Assembly (NCBI GenBank): GCA_030770545.1
Contig: CM061090.1
Coordinates: 9,813,501 to 9,877,500, forward strand
Origin: Macropodus opercularis
Lineage: Eukaryota > Chordata > Actinopteri > Anabantiformes > Osphronemidae
Length of the DNA: 64,000 bases
Direction: 5' to 3'
A program made the translations under genes and the position numbers. This document shows, piece after piece, positions 11,514 through 24,203 of the stretch. The notes beneath the pieces were generated by a model. The model searched no databases. It worked only from the letters and a program-made list of their open reading frames with translations, and had not been told where the DNA came from. The first letter of the stretch is position 1; each line of letters opens with the position of its first letter.

Positions 11514-12644
11514 TTAGCTCTGAGCTGGGTTAGCTAAATTGATATATAACACTTCTTCCTCTGTTTTCAGACACTGGGTGGTAATGGAGTTCTTGTGCTT
11601 TAACGCGATGCTAGTGCTGCTTATGGAGCTGCGTGCGGTGCTGCGACGCCGAACCGACTCTGCCAGGTCTTCAGCGAGGACACTTTCCATCACCGCACCC
11701 AGAGAATGTCTGATCTTACTGCAGAGGTCAGGGCAGCTGAACACATACAGAATGGGGTTGAGGACGCTGTTAAAGAAGCCAATAGATGCTACAACTGGGA
11801 GGGCTTTGACTACAAATGTCTGCACAGAATGGGAGGGGGGGGCCATTACCTCAATGACAATAAACAAGTGGTATGGAGCCCAGCAAAGGATGAAGCTCAC
11901 CACCACGGCCACTACAAGCCGAACAAAACGAAAAGGCCGTCTGCAGCCCCTGCGAGCCAAGGTAAGATTCACGTTGGCATAGCTGATGGTGATGATCAGT
12001 AGAGGGATGAGGAAGGCTAGACAGAGCTTAGTGAAGACCAGGGCTTCCTTACGCTGCTTGCATAAAGCCTTCTGGTCATACGGCTCGCTTGGAGGGTGAA
12101 GAGCATAGTTGTAGTAACAAAGAATCATCCCGCTGGGTAAGGGAATGGTGTCACGGAATACGTAGAAGGGAATTGTGCAGATCACAGCCAAGGCCCAAAT
12201 TACTCCACATATTTTGCTCACTAGTTGGGTGTTCCTGTAGTTCTGGGCCCAAACAGGTCTCAGCACGACCAGGCAGCGGTCCAAAGAGATGGCCGCCAGC
12301 AGAAACCCACTGACGAACATGTTGAGAAAGAAGATGGAGGAGTGTATGCGGCAGAAGGTTCTGCCTAATGTCCAGGTGTTGCCGCGTGCCATGTAGAGAG
12401 TGAAGAACGGTAGGAAGGAGGTGGCCAACAGGTCAGAAACCGCAAGGTTCAGGATCCAAATGCTGATGACGCTGCGTCGGACACGGAAACCCACAACCCA
12501 GATGATCAGGAGGTTTTCCACGATGCCAATGGAAGAAAATAAGCCATGAAGAGAGATGGTAAAATAATTCAGTGGAGGTGTCACAAAGGTTTGGTTAGGT
12601 TGTTTCATGGCACTTTGATTGTAGGTGGAAAGACACGACGCCAT
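11514..12644 (-). CDS. ptgdr2-like: Prostaglandin D2 receptor 2 (CRTH2)-like GPCR, single exon
   Basis: A 376-aa intact class A receptor. After an N-terminus with NQS and NQT glycosylation sites come seven TM segments. Family-specific stretches are strong: SSIFFLNMFVSGFLLAAISL then DRCLVVLRPVWAQN in TM3/ICL2, PFYVFRDTI in ECL2, RRGCRRPFRFVRLV in ICL3, CWAPYHLF in TM6, and NSVLNPILYVFSCPD in TM7. These match the PTGDR2/CRTH2 subfamily of chemoattractant receptors rather than DP1. It is predicted to bind prostaglandin D2 and signal through Gi in leukocytes. The C-terminal tail is Ser/Thr-rich (SSISSTS), fit for receptor phosphorylation. The first ATG was used; a second in-frame Met is at residue 13. 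It faces the GPR132-like gene tail to tail. Confidence 0.93.
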   Translation of the reverse strand: MASCLSTYNQSAMKQPNQTFVTPPLNYFTISLHGLFSSIGIVENLLIIWVVGFRVRRSVISIWILNLAVSDLLATSFLPFFTLYMARGNTWTLGRTFCRIHSSIFFLNMFVSGFLLAAISLDRCLVVLRPVWAQNYRNTQLVSKICGVIWALAVICTIPFYVFRDTIPLPSGMILCYYNYALHPPSEPYDQKALCKQRKEALVFTKLCLAFLIPLLIITISYANVNLTLARRGCRRPFRFVRLVVAVVVSFILCWAPYHLFIVIEVMAPPSHSVQTFVVKALPVVASIGFFNSVLNPILYVFSCPDLCSKIRHSLGAVMESVLAEDLAESVRRRSTARSSISSTSIALKHKNSITTQCLKTEEEVLYINLANPAQS

Positions 12645-15268
12645 CTTGGACAGAAGACGTCTTGAACCTTTACAGACTTCTCACTGATGAGTCCTACAAA
12701 ACAGACATTAGAACATGTAAACCTGATCAGGCAGGTTCAAGCAAGATCAGATGAAAGAACTTTCATAACTAACTGTAACTGTAACAGAAATAATTCAACT
12801 GAAACTAATTTAGACCTCACAATAGTTCATGGCTTTCACAATGTTTCATTCTGTAGAAAGTTAAAAATAACGATAGAAGAGATACATTTGTGCTCTCAAA
12901 CTCACAATTTGCATTTGCTCTTATTAAGCAACAGCTTGGTGGAGGCAAGAAGGCATGGTACACCACAATGCTTCGAGTTGAAACGTTACAAGAAAAGGTG
13001 TGAAAAAGACGACTGTGTTGTTTTTCCAGCTGACTTAGCTTTATACACGCTAATTACCTGCACAAGACTGTTTTACCGCCGTAAACTTAATACATTCAAA
13101 CCTTTTTTGAAATAGTACTTATTTACTATGAACTGCAATTCATAGACAGTGAACCAATAATTATAACGTGGATATCAGGTAAAATCAGGCACCAAAACAA
13201 TAATCAACAGACATATTCACACATCACATCAAGAAAAAATGTGATTTAAAAGTAAAAAATACACTAAATTCACATTTAAAAACACCAGTTTTTAAAGGTT
13301 TACCACCGTTGTGTTTTTATTGCAGAAAATGTTCACAGAAGCTGATTTTGTCATGAAGAGAAGGTTTTTATTTGCTATATACTTAATTTATAAAGTAGAG
13401 TCTTTGCAAAGCCTTTGTGCTGGTTGTCTAGTTGTATCTGCAGTGTTATCTGTGACGGTATCTGTCACATTCCCCACATCCTTTGTGCAAATCTACAAAG
13501 CTCACATGTGTTTAGTAGCTTAGTTTGTTCTGTCAGTGCTGCTGTACATGTTGTGCAGACTAGACTAGTCCACAAATACAATGACAGCAAACATTCAATA
13601 AGTTTATAAAGTTAGTGAAAACTGTGAGTCGTCCTTCACTTACCCTTCTGTTGCCTCTTATCTGTTTCTCTCTCTCTCTGGCAGGTGTCTTGATGCTCTT
13701 GCCTTTTTATCATATAGTGGAGCCTACATCAGATTGGACTTTCTGTTTAAGCAAAGTAATAGGAAGTCACAAACCTCAAAAGGAACTTCTTTTGAGACAG
13801 AACACAGACCAAGTGAGAAAGAAAACCGCTTAGTGTCCTGAGAATATGTCACTAGTTAGTATAATGTTTGCGATTACATACAGTAAATAGAATGTTTTTG
13901 TTTTTTGGCTTTTTTTAGACTAATTATTGTTGTGGTTCCTTCCAGTCACTCGATCACGAACAGGGAAAGTATAAAAGGCATATTCCACCAAATTGAAGAC
14001 CACAGTTTTTCACAGTGTGTTTAGCATGAAACGAAATTTCATCTTCAGGGTTAACAAGTTTACTTTGACGTTCTGGGAAATGTAAGCCACAGATTAAAAC
14101 CATAAGTTGTTTGGCTAAAGTGTCAAAGTGTTGAAAAACCTTAGTTTACTAGCTGATTGACTATCACCACTAACAAGTGGTATTGACTTCTATCTACATG
14201 TTTTGCAATACAATACTATACTTAAAACTGAATATAAAGTAAAAACAAACCCAGGTTTCTATTCAACGGCTGAATAAGAGTCATAGTGATGCTGAGCCTA
14301 GTGTCCCTTTATATCTCAGCAGTGGAATATTCAGCACTTTATGAATTTCTTGCAAATGAAATCATAACCATTAAGAAAACACTGCGACTGCGAGATGTGT
14401 TGGTTAGATCTGTGTCTTATTTGTCTCATGCAGCCAAACCCAACTAAACTCTCTAATCGAACAATCTCTGCAAACAGTTCCTGCTGATGTTTAGCGTAAC
14501 AGAATGGTTTATAACCTGGCACATTGTGATGATGAACTGTGGATTATGGCTGTTTCTGTGAACTGTGCCTAGATGCAGCCATCTAACCTCCAGCTTGTTA
14601 GGCATCAGCAGTTACTGTACATAAATACATGTACATACTGTACGTGTGTCAGAGAAGCTGATCATGCTTCACCCGTAGTCGCAACCACGTCTGACTGTGC
14701 TGCACTGTTGAAAGCAAGATGCTTCACAAACGTGTGCGAGCAGTTCCTCCCAGGAGACAAGTGGCAAATGAGAGGACACACTGTTACACACGGAATTAGG
14801 CTGAGGACACAAGCACAACTTGTGTTTTGTACTTTTGTACTACAAATTTTTACTTTTACAATTTCACTTTCTTCATGTTCCTCTTTTAAATGGAAAATGA
14901 AGCGAAGCAGAAAGGTGTGATCCAACACCTGGCATGAGGCGTGTTGTGTAGCACCACAGACACACAAGTCAAGCAGAAGTAAGGTAACCGACAAGCGTAG
15001 GGCTGCCCACACTTCACCATTCACATCTTTTCTAGCTCTTCTGTCTTGGTATTTCCTAAGATGTGCCTTCCTGATGTTGCAACTGAGCAAGCTTGGTCCT
15101 TATCAATCTCTATCGCATATTAATGTTGGGACCCATAGTCTGCACAGATGTCCTGTACTCTAAGTGGGCTCCTGCGAGCAAATCTCTCCCTGCGCTTATG
15201 TGCTGGATTGTCTCAGACGTGTCTCTGGTGGAAGTGCGGCCGAAAGCAGTGCAACTCAAACGCAAATG
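12645..15268. other. Gene-poor stretch upstream of ptgdr2-like
   Basis: AT-rich sequence with only short unsupported ORFs. The promoter of the minus-strand receptor gene must lie just above 12645. No repeat array or RNA gene recognised. Confidence 0.45.
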
Positions 15269-15514
15269 ATCATCTACCTGATGTGCCTCAAAGAAGAACA
15301 CAAACACACTTGTGGTTTGTTGATGAAACATTTTGACTTACACCACTTCCAGCACAAGTAGTTGTCCAATGCAGTATAAATACTGAACAATACAACTAAA
15401 TACGTTAACATGAAGATGACCAACACTTACTTAATATTTTCACTTAGTGATTTTGAGAAATCTATCTTTACAAAGGACCTGTTTTAACTCAACTTGTGAT
15501 CTTCCTGTTGTTGT
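15269..15514 (+). repeat. Left arm of a long imperfect inverted repeat
   Basis: About 245 bp that reappear as reverse complement at 16457-16698, near-perfectly by eye with scattered substitutions. The left arm ends at a 'cttcctgttgttgt' boundary where the Tc1 transposase remnant starts. Confidence 0.85.
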
Positions 15515-16320
15515 AAAACCCCCCTGGTCAAGAAAGCACATCTACAGGCCCGTTTGAAGTTTGCCACTGAACATCTGACTGAGTCAGAGGAAGACTGGCT
15601 GAAAGTGTTGTAGTCAGATGAGACCAAAATCGAGCTCTTTGCCATCAACTCGTCGTGTTTGGAGGAGGAGGAATGATGCCTATGACTCCACAAAAAAACG
15701 TCCCCACCGTCACATATGGAGGAAACATTATGCTTTGGGGTGTTTTCAGGACAATTGCACTGCATCAAGGGGAGGATGGATGAGGCCATGTACCGCAAGT
15801 GTTGGGGGAGAACCTCCTTCCCTCAGTCAGGGCATTGAAAATGGGTCGTGGTCGGGTCCAGCATGACATTGATCCAAAACACACAACCAAGGCAACAAAG
15901 GACTGGCTCAAGAAGAAGCATATCAAGGTCATGGAGTGGCCTAGTCAGTCTCCAGACCTTAATCCCATAGAAAATCTGTGGAGGGAGCTGAAGGCCACGA
16001 AACATTAATGACTTGGAGAGGATCTGCAAAAAGGAGTTGACTCAAATCCCCTGAGATGTGAGCAAACCTTGTGGCCAACTACAAACAACAACTGACGTCT
16101 GTGATTGCCAACAAAGGTTCTCCCACCAAGTACTAAAGCAGGCTTTGCAAAGAGATCAAATACTCATTTCCTTCATAAAAATGCAAATTAATTTATTACT
16201 TATTTAGATTTTTTTGTTATTGTTGTGTCTTTCACTGTTCAAGTAAACCCAGTATTGACATTATAGACTGATCATTTCTTTGTTAGCGGGCAAACTTCTA
16301 ACCATTTTTCCCTGACTGTA
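15515..16320 (+). mobile_element. 5'-truncated, decayed Tc1/mariner transposon
   Basis: Conceptual translation over several frames shows Tc1 transposase: a KAHLQARL-like segment near 15536, SDETKIELF near 15620, NIMLWGVF near 15735, the second catalytic Asp in DIDPKHT (about 15868), then EWPSQSPDLNPIENLW with the catalytic Glu (about 15940-15975), ending at a stop near 16008. Frameshifts and premature stops (e.g. near 15568 and 15613) make it dead. The DNA-binding N-terminal half and the left terminal repeat are missing. After the ORF, 'gatcaaatactcatttcc' and a final 'ttttccctgactgta' at about 16306-16320 are typical of a Tc1 right terminus. Confidence 0.88.
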
Positions 16321-16456
16321 TCTATGGGACCATTACCTTTATGTAGAATAGCATGTTTTGCTGATGCTGACCTGTTTGAATGTTTGGACCTGCACTGTGT
16401 TGTTTCTTAGGCATAATGTCTGGATGCCTACACACAAGTTTAAGTTACGCAAAGTT

Positions 16457-16698
16457 ACAACAGGAAGATCACAAGTTGAGTTAAAACAGGTCCTTTGTAT
16501 AGATAGATTTCTCAAAATCACTAAGTGAAAATATTAAGTAAGTGTTGGTCATCTTCATGTTAACGTATTTAGTTGTATTGTTCAGTATTTATACTGCATT
16601 CGACAACTAATTGTGCTGGAAGTGGTGTAAGTCAAAATGTTTCATCAACAAACCACAAGTGTGTTTGTGTTCTTCTTTGAGGCACATCAGGTAGATGG
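16457..16698 (-). repeat. Right arm of the long inverted repeat around the Tc1 remnant
   Basis: Reverse complement of 15269-15514. Together with about 136 bp of unrelated spacer (16321-16456), the arms enclose the Tc1 fragment. Confidence 0.85.
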
Positions 16699-16980
16699 TC
16701 ACTGTAAATATAGTAACTGTGATGACTGTGAGAAGAAATGTTATTATAATGAAAACAATGCAGTGCCTCACATTAGTTAGTTGAAATAATGAAGACGTTT
16801 AATAGTCCCTCTTGTCGATGCCTCCCTCTAGTGTTGAAAGCTGAAAATGAGTCAAATCGTTCTTTGTGATCCTCTGGACATTGTTCCTCTGCTGAATTGT
16901 AGTAAAGGAAAAATAATTAGCTCAGATAATTTTGTTCCAGTTATTCTCCATATTTTTAACTCCATATTTTAACTGTAACT

Positions 16981-17009
16981 ATATATATATATCCTCCTGT
17001 CATATATAT

Positions 17010-17050
<41 letters not shown>
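16981..17050. repeat. (AT)n microsatellite
   Basis: Long uninterrupted AT dinucleotide tract with a short interruption; followed by a short 'aaacctaa'-type repeat at about 17055-17092. Confidence 0.9.
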
Positions 17051-17054
<4 letters not shown>

Positions 17055-17410
17055 CTAAACCTAAACCTAAGACTAAACCTAAGATCAAACCTGCTCCAGA
17101 CTAGTTTTGAGTTTGGTACCTGGTCAATAAGCCCAACATGACTTTGAAACAAGTAACTGACCCAGGATACTGTCAGATAATATTATGTAGCTAATCTGGT
17201 AAAGTCCCAAACCCCTTCAAGCACTTGGGCCTTTTTGAACTGTTAGGTAAAGTATCTGTACAGTGAACTTGTGTTTTTACATACTTGTATTTTAACTATG
17301 TGACGTTACTTGTGCAAACCCCTCCCTCTTCTGTCTTTACATCTCTGACTCTAGTGACCTCTGCTGGTATTACATCAAATGAATGTTGCAATTCTGTAAA
17401 GTTACTCATG

Positions 17411-17491
17411 TAGATTAGATTAGATTAGATTAGATTAGATTAGATTAGATTAGATTAGATTAGATTAGATTAGATTAGATTAGATTAGATT
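17411..17491. repeat. Perfect (TAGAT)n pentamer array, about 16 copies
   Basis: Uninterrupted TAGAT units. It directly abuts the dispersed repeat that follows. Such a pentamer tail is what the 3' end of a minus-strand non-LTR retrotransposon can look like. Confidence 0.95.
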
Positions 17492-17920
17492 CAGTTTTAT
17501 TGTCATTACACACGTACAAGTACAAAGCAACAAAGGTCTAAGCAAAAGTGCAGCAGAAGTGCAGGATATAGATATGTGCAGTAGAAAATATGGATGATAT
17601 TCAGATAAACATGCCATGGACATGCTATACAGGTTGACATTAACTGTAATCAGGGATTTATACTAGATGAACATAGATATATATGCTGTTGCTATAGTAG
17701 TACTATGTTGTTGTTGTATAGTAATAGATATGAACATAATATACAGGTTGCTATTAACTATAATCAGAAATTTACAAATAGATAAAGTTATATACTGGTT
17801 GCTATAGTGATTGGGAATATGCAAGTAGATATTATATACAGCTGCTATTTACTATAATCAGGAATTTACATATAAAGGTGTCTAATCAAATGTAAATTAT
17901 TTCTCTATAATATAAGTCTG
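17492..17920 (-). repeat. Dispersed repeat, possible LINE 3' end
   Basis: Begins 'cagttttattgtcattaca', a phrase I recognise from common fish interspersed repeats. It contains internally repeated motifs ('tatacaggttg', 'taatcagga.tt.aca' near 17630, 17750 and 17850). Orientation is inferred from the adjacent pentamer tail. No reverse transcriptase is present. Confidence 0.5.
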
Positions 17921-20900
17921 CAAGAATCTAGCAAATCTAGCACTGTGCTGTGGATGTTTCATCAAGTTAAGCTTGCATCTACATTCCTGGTCAACAGGGG
18001 GCAGCAGACCACCTGCAATAGACGTCCTGATCACACAACAGTGCTGTGACCACCACACGGGCCTGATGAGCCTCAGATAACCTTGGGTTAGGTTATGTAC
18101 AGTGAATGCGGAGCAGACGGAGGCCGAAGACGTTCACAGGGTTCAGCAGAACGCCTCCTGTTTGTTCACACACCACGTACGCTCTCCCACGTGTGGCATC
18201 GCTCTAGTTGACTGACTGGTAAAAAGCCTCCTTCTGCCCTTTGTCTTTGCCCCTGAGGAGCCATCAGTACCAGCTGCTCTGTTTCATGTCATGCCGCACA
18301 CAGCGTCACTCACCTTTGTTTTTAAAACTTTTTTTACTTTCTTAATCAAATCTGGCCAAAGTTGTAGCAAAGCTAAGGTGCGTTGTTCCACTTTGAAGTG
18401 ACTGAGACGGCAAACTAATAGGAAACGATGAAAAAAGCAATCGCTCACTTCTGAGTTCCTGCTCCGACCATGTGGTTTCTGTCCCCTGCCCCTGCCTCCC
18501 ACCCACAGGATGTGTCTGTGGTTGTCTTTGTGCTGCTGTTTGCTTGCCCCCGTCACTTCACATTATCGCACCTCTTTGCACGTCTTGTTCTCAGGTGCAC
18601 TTTTACACGTATGTATGTAGGCTGGAAACCATAAACACACACTCATACCATATCACACATCATATAAAAAGAACAAGCAATGACTGGCCATACACACTGA
18701 TCTGACCTGGCCTGGCTTTTTTAAATTGACTTTTGTTAGTTTGATCTGCCAGTAGACTTTATCTACAGCATATGTACCTGAATAGATAGAAACAATTCAA
18801 ACGAGTGAGAGGAAGTCAGTCCAAGCCACAGACACACCCCTAACTGACCTATGTACTTGCTGATGCTAGACACGCGGTGGAAAAATGGATCCTGCAGTGC
18901 CACACGCTGCTGTTGTTGTGCTCGCCTGCTCACTGTTAGTGATCTACTTTCATAAGTTATGAGAAACGAAATGACTACAGGACAGGGAATCAGTCTGTCT
19001 TCTCTGATTCCATACAAAACCACAATCAGCTTGTATAATTGTATGCACTTGTATTGTATCCAATTATTTGGATATGAACTGATACAAAATGTGATGAAAT
19101 GACTCATTACTACTTCAGTATATTTATAACTGACCAATTACAGGCAGCCCGTCAAATCACCCAATGACAGCTCTCTGCTGCGTCACAGCTGCAGCTCCAC
19201 CTCTGCTGAGGAGAGAATCACAGGTTTTGTTTGCATTCAGACAGAAATAAAGCAAAATAATCCCACAATCTTAATAATAATTAATTCGAATAGTAACAAT
19301 TGGGAATAATTTATATAAAAATTGATCAAAAATAGTCTGAACTGTTCACGTGTGTTTTCTAGGTAGCACAGACTTGTTTTTTCGTTCAGTCTAATTTTGG
19401 TTTTCTGTTTTAGCTTCGACGTCCTTGAGAAACACTGAGCACTGAGCCTCTGCTCTAACACTTTGCACGGCTCAGGAAGTTTGGGTAGAAGTGAGAAGAG
19501 CGTTGGTCAGTAAAGTCCCGATGCCACTGTGTCAACAGCCGTACAGCTTTTAACCACAGAGTGTTTTTTAAGAGCGCGTACGTACAGACCACATAGATCT
19601 AAAGATATATCTGCGTCACACACAGGAGCCGCTTGTGCTGCATGAACCCACTTTCATCTGCAAAGATGACGATGGAGGTATTAAAGAAATACTCATGTGA
19701 AGTGTGGGAACAGATGTAGCCTCTCATTCAGTCTATTCCAGACAGTCCTTAAACACAACTTTAATCAAATCTTACTAAGCCTCACATTTTAAAATGACTG
19801 GAGATTGACCTGAATGACTGCGTGACTCCAGGGTTTACTTCATATTCAGGAGCTATGCCACTATTCACTTGTTTTGTTACTGTATGCATTAAGCTTCTCT
19901 GTTTGCTCAATCTACAGACGTTGTGATCTTGGCTGTCTCCCACACATGTACACACACGGTTCAAGTTCAACGTTCAGTCAGATGCAGACATATGTGTAAC
20001 ATAACACAGAAGGAAGCTCAGTGACATTTTCAAACACACACCCTCGAAAGCCACCACAGCAAGATGATTCATTACAGTCAGAGGCCTGAGATCAGGGCGT
20101 TACCAAGCGACACTGTGAGTGGAGAGAACGGTGCACAGTGCGCTGTCATCTTGTGGTTCTGGGCTAGTTTACATAAAGTCGTTTTAGACGCCCCCCAAGG
20201 TCAGTGACTGTTTCTGGAATTAACCAATCCAACACAAAAATATTACATAGAAAACACATTTAAAACGTAGCATGAATCATCGATTTACCCCAACCGTACA
20301 GAACCAGCACGTTGATTGGAAAGGGATAAAGAATTAAAACTATTCCTATCAAATGTCAGCCCTGAGGCTTAAGCACCAAATGTCCCACCAGGCATGGCTC
20401 ACATTAACACTGACTTTAATTGTGTTGGAAGTATATTTAAACTAGCTGGACATGCAGCTACCGTGACAGCGTTAGGGCCTCTTCATCCTGTTGTAATGGA
20501 AAGAAGGTGGAGCCTTGAGTTAAGACACCTTTGGTGACACATACATGATGCCCTGCTACTGTATGAGGTCCAGCTGTGATCTGGGGAAAGGTTTTGTCGT
20601 TGTGTCTGATCAAACAAAATAAACTATGTCACCAAAGCAACTGTCCACCATCATCTGCTGCCTTCCACTGAGAAGCAACCTGAGTAGCAGGTCTCAAAAT
20701 AAACACAACAATAAATAATTTTCACACCTCCCCCAACAGTACATAACCTCAAGTCTTCTCACAGAGGGCAGGATGAAACCACCTCTGCCTCTGCCTCTCA
20801 AGGTGGTAAAAGCAGCGTCACCATGGGCACCTCTCACCAGCATGGAGCCTTTATAATACAGAGCAGTGAGCATTACTCTTTGTTTCGTCCTACCATCCTA

Positions 20901-21397
20901 CTGGACTGATTATGAGTTGAAAATACACAAATACTGGTCAGTACCATCACAGTTGTATCACACTAATGCGTTCAGTCGTGATCAGATCGTCCATTCTCAC
21001 AACAAACTAATCGGTGTCCGCGTTCTTTTAACCTCAGATGAAGATGTGAAGGACTGAATGAAATACTGTGAAGAAATGGCTCAATTGACCTGTGCGGCAT
21101 GAGCAGCGTTAAATGAAATGTGTTTTATTTAAGATGGATTTTGTCCCTTTCATTACGCATCCCCAGATTTATTCAACGTCCAGGCACATAAAAAGCTTGT
21201 TGCATGACTGTAGAATAAATCTTTTTCCTCTATGCCTCCATCCAAATATGGACTGTTTCCTCTACATGACACACCTCCTGTCCTGCAGTGTACAACAACA
21301 AAGACCTTACTAAAAAGACTCAATCGACCCCGATTACAGCTGTGGAACTAACTTTCCAGAAGAACAACTCGCTCACCTGACTGTGAAGCCAGCTAAG
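17921..21397. other. Gene-poor flank before the NITR cluster
   Basis: No supported coding exon on either strand, and no NITR-like tail motif (HYAAL) or Ig motif was noticed. Confidence 0.45.
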
Positions 21398-21428
21398 CCA
21401 ATCACACGCAGCCTTTGTGTCCTATAAG
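21398..21428 (+). promoter_or_regulatory. CCAAT and TATA-like promoter of NITR at 21.5 kb
   Basis: GCCAATCACACG with CCAAT at 21398-21402, 77 bp before the ATG, and TATAAG at 21423-21428. The CCAAT position matches the other NITR loci here. Confidence 0.6.
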
Positions 21429-21478
21429 AGCTGCTTGCATCCGACGCCACATCGGATGGAGACTGCAGAGCTTCAGAG

Positions 21479-22927
21479 ATGAGGCCACTCGTTTTTCTTC
21501 TAATGCTCCTCAGTGAAACGTGTGAGTACTTTATACATTATTTCACAGATTCTGTTTGCACTGAGACCATTTTGAGTGAAATTCTGATAAGATAACCTTA
21601 TGCTCTTTCTATGCAGGTCATCTGCGAGCTGTTGTCGGGACGTCGGGTATATTTCAAGACAGTGGGCTCATAAGAGCCAATGTTGGTCAGAATGTGACTT
21701 TACGATGTTCTTGCCAAAATAATGGAATAACTTTCCTGTCCTGGTACCAGCAAAGCTTGGGAGGCAAACCTACCATCATCTCAACACGGATGAAGCACAG
21801 TGAACAAGCCGATATCTATCCTGCATTTAAAGAGAGGTTTCAAGTCTTTGCAAAAAGTCAGGAAAACACCAACGACCTCACGATCAGAGACGTTGGTCTG
21901 TCAGATTCAGGGACTTATTACTGTGGGATTCTAGAATTCAATTCCATTGAATTTGGAAAAGGAGTTTTCCTTCATGTCAAAGCGTCACTGTCCAAAACCC
22001 AAACGGTTGTTCATCAGCCAGCAGTGGTGCCACATCGGTTGGGAGAAGCTGTGAGGCTGAGCTGTACGGTACATACTGAACAGTGCGAAGGAGATGAAAG
22101 CCTCCTCTGGTTCAGATACGGTGGCTCTCAGCCTGCCATCATGCTTCCTAGTGAAAAACGGTGCACGAGCCCCACAGAGGAACAGCCTCACATGAAAACG
22201 TGCAACTTAACCTTGACAATAAAGTCGCTGAGTTCACCGGACTCTGGGATGTACTACTGTGCTCTGGCCTCCTGTGGGGAGATTGTTTTTGGAAATGGAA
22301 CAAGACTGGAGATCGTACATGTAGGTAAGTGATGGGCTGGATATTAATCCTCTTCTCAAACTATTCACTTGAACAAATTAAAGACGTGATACTTGCTTTC
22401 CCATGTACATCAGGCGGTTCAACCAAACCTTCTGCTTTGGTGTATTGTCTGAGTGCAGCACTGGCAGTTTCCATTATGGTGCTTCTTGCCTTGGTGTTCA
22501 TCATGTACAAGCTGAAGAGGAAGTTGTGCTCTGTCTGCAAAGGTAAAGTCTCTGCAATTAAAAAACCTGCTGAGTCGTTTGACTGGTTCAGTCACTCAGT
22601 ACTTTTTTTTTAGGCTCTGCTTCTCATGTGACATGTGCTGCAGCCTCTGATGCTTTGGTGAGTGAACACACTGCATAATAAGTCACATTTCTTCAAAGAG
22701 CATTGCATGTTATGTTTAAAACATTTCCATTTCTTCAGTTATGATTAAAAGTCTTCCATCACATTTTCTCAAAACAGAGCCATGTTGAAGATTCTCTCCA
22801 TTACGCTGCTTTGAGTCTGAACAGAATCAGTGAACGGCGTCAAGAGAACAGCACGGACAGCGTTTGTGTTTACTCCAGAGTAAAGAGCAGAAGGGGTGAA
22901 GTCGGACACATTCAGCTGCTGCAGTAA
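21479..22927 (+). CDS. nitr: NITR 1 (divergent member), V-I-TM-ITIM receptor
   Basis: Model: 21479-21521, 21617-22324, 22414-22542, 22614-22657, 22778-22927 (357 aa); all junctions are GT-AG and in phase. A 14-residue signal exon is followed by a V domain (TLRCSC, WYQQSLGGKP, DSGTYYC, J-like FGKGV) and an I domain (LSCTVHTEQCEG, WFRYG, DSGMYYCALASCG, J-like FGNGTRLE), a transmembrane segment (LAVSIMVLLALVFIMY) and a tail with ITIM SLHYAAL and ITIM-like VCVYSRV. NITRs are fish leukocyte surface receptors, some recognising allogeneic cells; an ITIM tail implies inhibition through SH2 phosphatases. This copy is set apart: its I domain does not share the near-identical DNA found in the other loci, it has WYQQ rather than WYKQ, and its tail extends 11 residues beyond the usual end. 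Confidence 0.92.
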
Positions 22928-24172
22928 CTGATCTATTGTTCTTGTCAAATCAAATCACTTCTGAATGCATCGTGTAAAACAATGTGTACGGTGATAAATG
23001 TACTTTTCTTCCTGTATTGGTGCTAAATACATTTAGCACAGAAAGTACAGTGAAGTACTGTACAGCTGCACACAGCAGAAAGTCCCCTCTGACCCATTAA
23101 TCTTCTTCTGCCACACGTGTAACTGCATGTTGCATCTTCCAAGCTGTAGCCAGCTCTCACCGTCTCAGTATCTGCCTTTCACTCCTGTGGTGAGGGTGGT
23201 GTGAAGTAGCGACTACAAGTTTCCATTGGTGGAAACACAAGCCCTAGCAGAGCTTAAACACAGGAAGGCTGGCCTGCAGCCTTCAGGCCACAGCTTCTCA
23301 CACCTGAGCCTGGTCTCACTAAACTTACTTAACTAAAAGCACACATTCAAACACATCGATGAGCCATGATTGCAGATAAAAGTCAAAGGTAGTAATGTTT
23401 GACATACCTTCACTGGAAGCTGGTCCAGATTACTTCTAAGTTCAGCTGAGGAGTAAAGCTTTCACTTACACTGGCTGCAAAGTGTTATTTTTGGTTTAAG
23501 TTTCTGTTCCCTAAATCTCAAAAGTTACGAAAAAATAAAGTTGCAGCTGCATAAGCTTTCCAAGAAAGAGGACATACAGTGTTTTGCTTCATGCCTGCAA
23601 GAAACATGATCTGAACTCAGTGACATCCACTATGAAGTTCCTTCAGATAAATAATATTAATAAAAAGACAATACATCAACACTTGTTCTTTCTCCCTGTG
23701 GTTGTTGTCAGACGTTGTGCTGTTGTGTAATGGTCACACTAATACCAGTGGGTCATGTCTCAGCACGGTCAGCGATATGACTTACTGTATGTGCACTGTA
23801 TGTGTGTAAGACCATTGTTAGAAAGTGAGAACCCAGGTTATACCTGTGACATTTCATAGACTAATCTCTTAATTCAACAGGAAGTTGTAAGCAAACTGCA
23901 ACCAGAAGACAGAGACACAACTGGTTGTGTACAGTTACTGCACATGAGATTAATGCTGCTAAAGGTTCAAAGGTCCTATTGTTAACACGGTGGATGACTT
24001 TCCAGATCAATTTTTAATTGTGACTAATTTTAACAGCTGCTTGTTTCTGAGCTGAATCAGTAAAAATAGGTTTTCCTCAACCAGCAGACGACGCCTTAAG
24101 CACATTGTCTAAGTCTGTCTCACTACTTCCATGTAAATCAGACATCAAAATAACCACTATGGGGTCACTGAT
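22928..24172. other. Intergenic between NITR 1 and 2
   Basis: No exon, ITIM remnant or repeat array recognised. Confidence 0.5.
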
Positions 24173-24203
24173 CATGTGATCGCTCAGGGTCTTTTCTGAT
24201 TGG
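24173..24203 (+). promoter_or_regulatory. CATGTGA plus inverted CCAAT, NITR 2
   Basis: CATGTGA at 24173-24179 and ATTGG (CCAAT on the minus strand) at 24199-24203, 78 bp before the ATG at 24281. Same spacing as the other loci but the CCAAT core is inverted, followed by 'catcaaacag'. Confidence 0.5.
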
